Source: CAYMLQ01 sp964390795 (lineage in GTDB: Bacteria > Verrucomicrobiota > Kiritimatiellia > RFP12 > UBA1067). Taken from it: a DNA stretch of 38,697 nt. A program made the translations under genes and the position numbers. A model generated the notes under the pieces. It did no database searches and was not told the origin of the DNA. It was given only the letters and a program-made list of their open reading frames with translations. Of the stretch, positions 28,769-34,408 are shown in pieces (within the stretch, counting starts at the first letter, position 1; each line of letters begins with the position of its first letter). The stretch lies in assembly GCA_964390795.1 (NCBI GenBank), contig CAYMLQ010000016.1, positions 1 through 38,697 of the forward strand, read 5' to 3'.

Positions 28769-28928
28769 CTTGCACCTCTTGTTCCGTTTAAAAACCGTAA
28801 ACAGCTTACGAGCCCGCAGGCGGAAACACAACCGCAAAATCCGCCACGCTCACAGGTCAGCAGATGGATGCGGGGGCTCGTTCGTTTTTTTCCACCCCCG
28901 CTGGCGGCGGGCTTGTCGGCCCCTTTGT

Positions 28929-30452
28929 TTACGCGTGTCCTTCGGTTGCGGCATCCGCGTCCTCCCAGTGCGTCGCGCGGGCCACCGCCTTGCGCCAGCC
29001 TGCGAGCAAGCGCTGCCTCTGCGCATCTCCCATCGAAGGCACGAACACTTTCTCCGCCGGGCGGGAGCACAGGCTCTGCTGCGTCTGCCAGCCCAGAGCC
29101 AGCGAGGCCAGCGAGGCGGCGCCCAGCGCCGTCGTTTCCATGCAGGCGGGTCGCTCGATGCGGCAGCCGAGCATGTCGGCCTGGAACTGCATCAGGAAGT
29201 CGTCCGAAGCGGCGCCGCCGTCCACGCGCAGCGCCGTCAGCGGATGCCCATAGTCCGCCTGCATGGCCGCCACGAGGTCGCAGTTCTGATAGGCGATGGC
29301 CTCTTCCGCTGCGCGGATGATCTGGGACCGGCCCGTCCCGCGCGTCATGCCGACGAGCGCGCCGCGCGCATACATGTCCCAGTGCGGCGCTCCCAGCCCG
29401 GCGAAGGCGGGCACCAGATAGACGCCGCCGGTGTCGGGTACCGACGCGGCGATGAGTCCGGCCTCCTTCGAGTTCGGTAGAAGCTGCACCTCGTCGCGCA
29501 GCCACTGCATCACCGCACCGCCCATGAATACGCTGCCTTCGAGCGCGTAGGACGGCGTGCCGGCGCGTGTCTGCGCGTTGAGCGTGGTCAGCAGTCCGTG
29601 GCGCGAGCGCACCGGCTCGGCATCCGTGTTCATCAGCAGGAAACAGCCGGTGCCGTAGGTGTTCTTCACCTGTCCGGGCGCGAAGCAGCCTTGGCCGAAC
29701 AGCGCGGCCTGCTGGTCGCCCGCCACGCCCGCAACGGGCGGCTGGTGCGCACCGAATTCGGGCAGGCGGCAGACGGCCGCGGCGCCGGACGAGGGCACGA
29801 CCTCCGGCAGCATGGAGGCGGGGATCCCGAACAGGTCGAGCAGCTCCTCATCCCAGCTCAGCGTGTGAATATTGAAGAGCAGGGTCCGCGAGGCGTTGGT
29901 GTAGTCGGTCACGTGGCGAGCGCCGCCCGAGAGCTTCCAGAGCAGCCAGGAGTCGACGGTGCCGCAGAGCAGTTCACCGCGTCGGGCGGCGTCCCGCGCG
30001 CCGTCGACACGCTCGAGGATCCAGCGGATCTTCGTGGCGGAAAAATAGGCGTCGAGCACGAGGCCCGTCTTGGCGCGAACGCGGGACTCCAGGCCACGCT
30101 GCTTCAGCTCCCCGCAGTGGTCGGCGGTGCGGCGGCACTGCCACACGATCGCATTGTAGACCGGCTTTCCGGTCAGGCGGTTCCAGACCACGACCGTCTC
30201 GCGCTGGTTGGCGAGCGCGAGCGCGGCCACCGCCGACGGCGCGCACCCGGCCCGTTTCATCACCTTCGCCATGACAGACCGCTGCGAAAGCCAGAGCGTC
30301 TCCGGGTCGTGCTCGACCCAGCCCGGGTGAGGATAGAGCTGCGGGAATTCCTGTTGGGCCTTGGCGACGACCTGAAGGGAGCGATCGAAAAGCAGCGCGC
30401 GCGAGCTGGTTGTGCCTTGGTCGAGGGCGAGAATGAAAGCTGAGTCAGACAT
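28929..30452 (-). CDS. glpK: Glycerol kinase (FGGY family)
   Basis: A 507-residue protein with GGAGGTGCC seven bases before the ATG at 30452. It phosphorylates glycerol to glycerol 3-phosphate with ATP. Characteristic segments are 'ILALDQGTTSSRALLFD', 'HPGWVEHDPETLW', 'ANQRETVVVWNRLTGKPVYNAIVWQCRRT' (shown in part), 'NTYGTGCFLLMNT', 'EGSVFMGGAVMQWLRDE' and 'ALRVDGGAASDDFLMQFQADML'. These are diagnostic of GlpK rather than xylulokinase. It lies 34 bases after the double-HTH regulator. No glycerol facilitator or G3P dehydrogenase is present here. The 160 bases between it and the DUF1080 gene hold no gene. Confidence 0.95.
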   Translation of the reverse strand: MSDSAFILALDQGTTSSRALLFDRSLQVVAKAQQEFPQLYPHPGWVEHDPETLWLSQRSVMAKVMKRAGCAPSAVAALALANQRETVVVWNRLTGKPVYNAIVWQCRRTADHCGELKQRGLESRVRAKTGLVLDAYFSATKIRWILERVDGARDAARRGELLCGTVDSWLLWKLSGGARHVTDYTNASRTLLFNIHTLSWDEELLDLFGIPASMLPEVVPSSGAAAVCRLPEFGAHQPPVAGVAGDQQAALFGQGCFAPGQVKNTYGTGCFLLMNTDAEPVRSRHGLLTTLNAQTRAGTPSYALEGSVFMGGAVMQWLRDEVQLLPNSKEAGLIAASVPDTGGVYLVPAFAGLGAPHWDMYARGALVGMTRGTGRSQIIRAAEEAIAYQNCDLVAAMQADYGHPLTALRVDGGAASDDFLMQFQADMLGCRIERPACMETTALGAASLASLALGWQTQQSLCSRPAEKVFVPSMGDAQRQRLLAGWRKAVARATHWEDADAATEGHA

Positions 30453-30486
30453 AGGCACCTCCTGTATTTCACGTGTTATGGGCGTG

Positions 30487-31053
30487 TCACGCCTCCGGGC
30501 TACGGGCCAACAGGGACAGGAAGGTATCCGCGAGCGCCGTGCGAGTGGGCGTGAGCGACCAGCCTTCATCCCCCTCGGCGACCAGCGCTCGCTCCGCCAG
30601 TTTCGTCAAATGCCTCAGAAGCGCGGTGGGCGAGATGCCGCTTCTGCTTGCTAGAACCGAAAAGGGCAACGGGCTGCATCGTTGCAAACAGCGCAGAACC
30701 GTCAAGCGCCTGGGGTGCGTAAAGGCCGTCAGGCAGCGGATGACCTGCGTGTCTGACGCCCGTTCTTTCAGCAAGGCGCTGCTCACCCCGGCAAGGATCG
30801 GCGTCGCACTTTGGACGAGGGGGTCCGGGCTGGGAAAATAGTGTACCCAGCGGCTCTCGCGGCTTGCGTGGATCAGGCCGCGCGCCTGGAGGGCCCGGAG
30901 ACACAGACTCGCTTGATCTTGAGGCAGTCCGGCGTATACGGCGACCTCTCCGACCGTCTCGCCGGGGTTCTTAAGCACGGCGTTGAGGCACGCAAGCCTC
31001 CTCTTATTGGCCAGTACCCGGCAGGTTCTCCAGATTGTCGGATGGTAACTCAC
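30487..31053 (-). CDS. Transcription regulator with two ArsR-like winged-helix domains
   Basis: I favour the GTG at 31053 (AAAGG ten bases upstream), giving 188 residues; a TTG at 31071 is also in frame. Residues about 8-85 form one winged helix ('GETVGEVAVYAGLPQDQASLCLRALQARGLI', shown in part), and residues about 100-180 form a second ('HPRRLTVLRCLQ…ISPTALLRHLTKLAERAL'). The tandem arrangement resembles an internally duplicated ArsR regulator, so one polypeptide may supply both DNA-reading heads. No cysteine metal site typical of ArsR is evident. It is co-directional with glpK and probably controls it. A 20-bp inverted repeat at 31058-31209 starts just upstream of the GTG start and is the obvious operator candidate. 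Confidence 0.8.
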   Translation of the reverse strand: MSYHPTIWRTCRVLANKRRLACLNAVLKNPGETVGEVAVYAGLPQDQASLCLRALQARGLIHASRESRWVHYFPSPDPLVQSATPILAGVSSALLKERASDTQVIRCLTAFTHPRRLTVLRCLQRCSPLPFSVLASRSGISPTALLRHLTKLAERALVAEGDEGWSLTPTRTALADTFLSLLARSPEA

Positions 31054-31057
31054 GTTC

Positions 31058-31209
31058 TCCACACCTTTCAATATGTGCTAATATGACAAAAACGTGTTGT
31101 CGTCGTCAAGTGTTTCTAGGGTGCCAGAATGATTGAGGATTTCTCTCAGATCGGAGTGTCTTTGCCGGTCACTCGGGGCGCTGAATCTCCACATATTGAA
31201 AGGTGTGGA
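31058..31209. promoter_or_regulatory. Pair of inverted 20-bp sites around the regulator promoter
   Basis: CACATATTGAAAGGTGTGGA occurs on the plus strand at 31190-31209 and, perfectly, on the minus strand at 31077-31058, with 112 bases between. Similarity continues about ten bases beyond (AACGTGAGTT against AACGTCAATT). The left copy covers the ribosome site of the regulator gene. The interpretation is either autoregulatory operators that could support DNA looping, or the ends of a small inverted-repeat insertion. The rest of the gap to 31286 includes a short GCTAC…GTAGC palindrome (31260-31275) and no gene. Confidence 0.7.
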
Positions 31210-31286
31210 AACGTCAATTCCTGCCTCGTGCGCTTCAGCGCGAGACCGTGCCGTCGGCGGCTACGACGGAGTAGCGGCTTCGCTTC

Positions 31287-33458
31287 CTATTTCATGCTCG
31301 GCAGCACGATGCCGCGCAAGATGATCTTCTGACACGCAATGAACACGACCGCTGTCGGAAGCGATACGACGACGAAGCCCGCCATCACCGCCCAAGGCTG
31401 ATCGCTCATCTGCTGGCTCATTTGATACATCCAAACCGCCAATGTCCAGTGGCTCTGCCTCTGGCATACCAGTAAGGCCCACTCCCAACTGTTGTATGCG
31501 CTGATAAACGCGTTTAGCGCATTGACCGCCAGAATCGGCGTGGTCATCGGCAACGTAATCTTCAGGAGAATCTGCCACTCCTTCGCCCCGTCAATCGCCG
31601 CCGCCTCATACAGCTCTCGCGGCAAACCGTCGAAAAAGCCCTTGAGAATGAAGATCGACATGCCGCTGGCCAACGTCGGCAAGACGAGCGCCGCAAACGT
31701 GTTGAGCAACCCCAAGTCACGGATCAGCAGAAATCCAGGAATCGCTGTCACCGCCGCCGGAAACGCCATGGTGGCCAGCAGGAAGAGCAGAATCTTCTCC
31801 GCCACGCGCAGTCCGAAACGTGAGAGCGCATAGGCGGCGAGCGGATTGACCGTGAGCGTCGCCAAAACCGATAACACGACCAGCAGCAGCGTGTTTCCAA
31901 ACGCCTGTCCTCTCAAGAACAGGAACTCCCCCACCATCCGGTAGTTGGCGATCATGCCCGCGAAGAAATCGCGCCAGCCTCGACGCTCGAACGTCACCGC
32001 CATCGCCTCCCGCAGCGGGAAGCGAGCCTCTTCGATGCTCGCGAGCGACCAGCCGTAGGCGCGGTTCACACCGCCGACCGCCCCGTACTTGCCCAGCAGA
32101 AACGCCTGCCACGCCTGTTCCGCACTCTGCACCTCCAGCTCGTCAAGCGGCACCGACGGCACGAAGTTGCGCCAGAGCGTGCTGTTCTCGTAGGCCGGCA
32201 GACGGATATCAGCAAAATCCGCGATTACATGCCCGGTTAGCCGTCCGTAGCCCTGCACTGTTTTGCAGGTGTTCCGAACGTACGCCTGATACGCGCGCTC
32301 GCGCTCGGGCGTCACGCGCACGCGCAACAGCCGGCGCGGATACGCCTCGCGCACGAACGCCGACCATTCCCGCCGCAGGAAGTCCGGTGCGTCCTGCGGC
32401 AGCGGAAACGGCACATGCTCGAACGCTGCGCAGGGCCGCCCCGCAAGCCGAGCGTAATCTTCCGGCGCAAAGGCGTGTCCTTGAGAAAGCCCCAGCCGAG
32501 CCTGCACATCCGAACGCTTCAGATAACCCAGCCACAGCGGCCGCGACTCATAGGGCACTGTGCGCGTCATGGGACACTCGCGCCCAGCGTAGGCCTTGAA
32601 GCGCGACCATGCTTCTGAGGTCGGAAGTCGGAGGTCGGCGATCGGCGGTCGGCGATCGGCGGTCGGCGATCGGCCCTCTGACCTCTGACCTCTGACCTCT
32701 GATCTCTGACCTCCGTCCTCCGTCCTGCACCCAGGCGTAAAGGCCAATTCGCGGTACGCGCGTTTGAACGCCTGATAGAGCTCCATCTTCGGGTCGTCCG
32801 CCGGATAATCCCACCCGGCATGGTGCAGCGGCGCACGCTGCTGGGCGATCATGCGGATACCGAAAAACGAGTTGTAGCGAATGAGCCATTCCCGATTGAG
32901 ACGGGCCAAAGCCGCCTCCCGCAACTCGCCCACGGAGAACGGCCCGCCCGCCCGAAAGCCATCGGCACGCACTTTCGCCTCAAAGTGTTCGCGAACAAAG
33001 CCCGCCACGTCCCGCGCGTCGAACGCGCAGACGCTGTTGCGGATGTCGTAGTCGAGGTTGAACGCCGCATAGTCAGCCGCCGCGCGCTGCCACCGACCGC
33101 GCGTCACCGGATCGTGTAGCCCCTTCAAATGAGCCTCGGCGAATGCGCGGCAGCCCTCACCATCACGCGACACGATGATCCAACTGCCCCAGTGCGCAGG
33201 CGCGTCGGGATAAACCTCCGTCGGAAAACGCGGGTAACACGTCGCCACATAGCGCATGAACCGGTCCGGCCGATCCCACAGCGCGCGCACCACCGGCGAG
33301 AAGCGGTAGTAATCGTAGGGGCCGGTCAACGATGACGCGAGCATGACGAGAAAGGGCCATATCATCGTGATGCCTCCGAGCGACAGGACGGCGTAAACCA
33401 AGGCCAAGAATACTCGCGCCTTCGCCGTCTTTCGCTCGACTGTCAGAATCACCGCCAT
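31287..33458 (-). CDS. MalG-type ABC permease with a giant extracytoplasmic insert
   Basis: I chose the ATG at 33458 because AAAAGGAAGAGG lies ten bases upstream; an ATG at 33485 has no such site. Ordinary MalG-type permeases have about 280 residues; this one has 723. TM1 (about 15-38, 'VFLALVYAVLSLGGITMIWPFLV') is followed by about 460 residues without membrane segments, then the permease core from about 515: 'NTLLLVVLSVLATLTVNPLAAYAL' (shown in part) and the ATPase-docking EAA loop 'EAAAIDGAKEWQILLKITLP' near 618. By topology the insert should lie outside the cytoplasmic membrane. One part ('FLLGKYGAVGGVNRAYG') resembles linker helices in glycoside hydrolases. Residues about 245-279 are encoded by a 7-nt repeat array. 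The partner subunit is at 34409-37039. Confidence 0.85.
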   Translation of the reverse strand: MAVILTVERKTAKARVFLALVYAVLSLGGITMIWPFLVMLASSLTGPYDYYRFSPVVRALWDRPDRFMRYVATCYPRFPTEVYPDAPAHWGSWIIVSRDGEGCRAFAEAHLKGLHDPVTRGRWQRAAADYAAFNLDYDIRNSVCAFDARDVAGFVREHFEAKVRADGFRAGGPFSVGELREAALARLNREWLIRYNSFFGIRMIAQQRAPLHHAGWDYPADDPKMELYQAFKRAYRELAFTPGCRTEDGGQRSEVRGQRSEGRSPTADRRPPIADLRLPTSEAWSRFKAYAGRECPMTRTVPYESRPLWLGYLKRSDVQARLGLSQGHAFAPEDYARLAGRPCAAFEHVPFPLPQDAPDFLRREWSAFVREAYPRRLLRVRVTPERERAYQAYVRNTCKTVQGYGRLTGHVIADFADIRLPAYENSTLWRNFVPSVPLDELEVQSAEQAWQAFLLGKYGAVGGVNRAYGWSLASIEEARFPLREAMAVTFERRGWRDFFAGMIANYRMVGEFLFLRGQAFGNTLLLVVLSVLATLTVNPLAAYALSRFGLRVAEKILLFLLATMAFPAAVTAIPGFLLIRDLGLLNTFAALVLPTLASGMSIFILKGFFDGLPRELYEAAAIDGAKEWQILLKITLPMTTPILAVNALNAFISAYNSWEWALLVCQRQSHWTLAVWMYQMSQQMSDQPWAVMAGFVVVSLPTAVVFIACQKIILRGIVLPSMK
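32621..32725 (-). repeat. In-frame array of fifteen 7-nt units inside the MalG-type permease gene
   Basis: Read on the plus strand, eight TCGGNNN units (32621-32676, mostly TCGGCGA/TCGGCGG) are followed by five TCTGACC-type units and two TCCGTCC units (32677-32725). The total is 105 bases, a multiple of three, so the reading frame is kept. The coded peptide cycles with a seven-residue period (…GQRSEVRGQRSE…ADRRPPIAD…). The array lies in the extracytoplasmic insert. Confidence 0.9.
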
Positions 33459-33551
33459 GCGTATCAGCCCTCTTCCCTTTTGCAAATGAATCGGTCATAC
33501 CATATCATAGGATCGGTCAACGCGCATGTCCCAACCTGTAAGAAACGTAAT

Positions 33552-33717
33552 CGGTCAGTGACGGGAAGATGCGAGCCTGATGCGTGTTGTGCACCGAAGG
33601 GACTGGAGGGACGAGCGTCTGCTCGTCTGGGCAAGCAGACGCTTGCCCCTCCCGCCCGGTTCTAAGCCAACCGGTCATCCGAAACGCGAAAATCCTCGCA
33701 CCCCCCGTCACTGACCG
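33552..33717. repeat. Inverted-repeat element with internal hairpin, upstream of the MalG-type gene
   Basis: CGGTCAGTGACGGG (33552-33565) is perfectly inverted at 33704-33717. Inside lies an imperfect hairpin (33606-33654) whose arms contain GAGCGTCTGCTCGTC and GGCAAGCAGACGCTTGCC. The sequence differences between the arms still permit G-U pairs. The region from 33459 to 33793 has no recognisable gene. Further copies of the GGTCA core lie at 33489, 33512 and 33671. Confidence 0.75.
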
Positions 33718-33793
33718 CTTGCCAAGAAACGCATCCGAACGCGGGTTCGCGCCTCCGCGCGTTTTGCCGATCGACGGCAGCGTGCGGCTTTCG

Positions 33794-34339
33794 CTAGACA
33801 AGGGGCACGGCCGCCGCCTGCGCGGGTTCTTCGCTCGACTTCCGCTCGACCAGCAACCGGATAATAGTCGCGAGGTTGACGGCGGCAATAATCGTTTCCA
33901 GCACGGTTCCGCCGACTGAGCCGCTGAGGATATTGTTCACCAGCCACAGCAGCGTGCAGACCAGCAGGGCGATCCGCATGACGACGCCGTGCATCCGGAA
34001 GATCGCCACCGTGGCCAGACAGGACGCCACGACCGGAAGCCAGCCCGTAAGGCCTTTGGCAAACAACACGCCGATGGCAACGTTGAGGGTGATGAACACG
34101 CCGATCCACCAGCCCGAGCGGGACTTGAGCGAGACCAGCATGCGCAGGCACGAAGACAGCGCGCTGCCCGACGCCGGGTAGTTTCCCAGCAGGAGGAAAT
34201 GCGCGACATAGGCAATGCTCTCCGCCGCGATCAGCACTTTCAGCCGCGTGTCGCTGCGCTGGAGAAAAGCCGCGACGCCCAGAACCAGCGCCACATAGCC
34301 GACGAGCTGCGCCGGCGTGAATAAGGAAGCCGTTGTCAT
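33794..34339 (-). CDS. YgjV-family inner membrane protein
   Basis: A 181-residue protein with GGAG six bases before the ATG at 34339. It consists almost wholly of hydrophobic segments (about six). The pattern 'GYVALVLGVAAFLQRSDTRLKVLIAAESIAYVAHFLLLGN' (shown in part), 'SGSALSSCLRMLVSLKSRSGWW' and 'RMHGVVMRIALLVCTLLWLVNNILSGSVGGTVLE' matches the YgjV (Imp-YgjV) family of unknown function. It sits between the two permease genes of the ABC importer, with a hairpin terminator upstream and an inverted-repeat element downstream. It may be a passenger or an accessory membrane subunit. Confidence 0.85.
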   Translation of the reverse strand: MTTASLFTPAQLVGYVALVLGVAAFLQRSDTRLKVLIAAESIAYVAHFLLLGNYPASGSALSSCLRMLVSLKSRSGWWIGVFITLNVAIGVLFAKGLTGWLPVVASCLATVAIFRMHGVVMRIALLVCTLLWLVNNILSGSVGGTVLETIIAAVNLATIIRLLVERKSSEEPAQAAAVPLV

Positions 34340-34350
34340 GCCATTCTCCG

Positions 34351-34381
34351 AAAAAGAAAAACCGGTATGATGCGGTTTTTT
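34351..34381 (-). terminator. Candidate intrinsic terminator after the SBP-permease gene
   Basis: On the minus strand, AAAAAACCG and CGGTTTTTC form a stem around a seven-to-eight-base loop and are followed by CTTTTT. The stem is rich in A-T but ends in a U-tract. The plus strand also gives a T6 run, so it could work in both directions. It would separate the SBP-permease transcript from ygjV. Confidence 0.45.
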
Positions 34382-34408
34382 CGGAGCGCTGTCGAGCGCG
34401 ACTGTCCG

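Noticed and set aside
32621..32725. Possible CRISPR array or assembly artefact
   Set aside because: Units are only 7 bases with no spacers, so not CRISPR; the frame is preserved and two further period-7 arrays exist, so a simple artefact is less likely.
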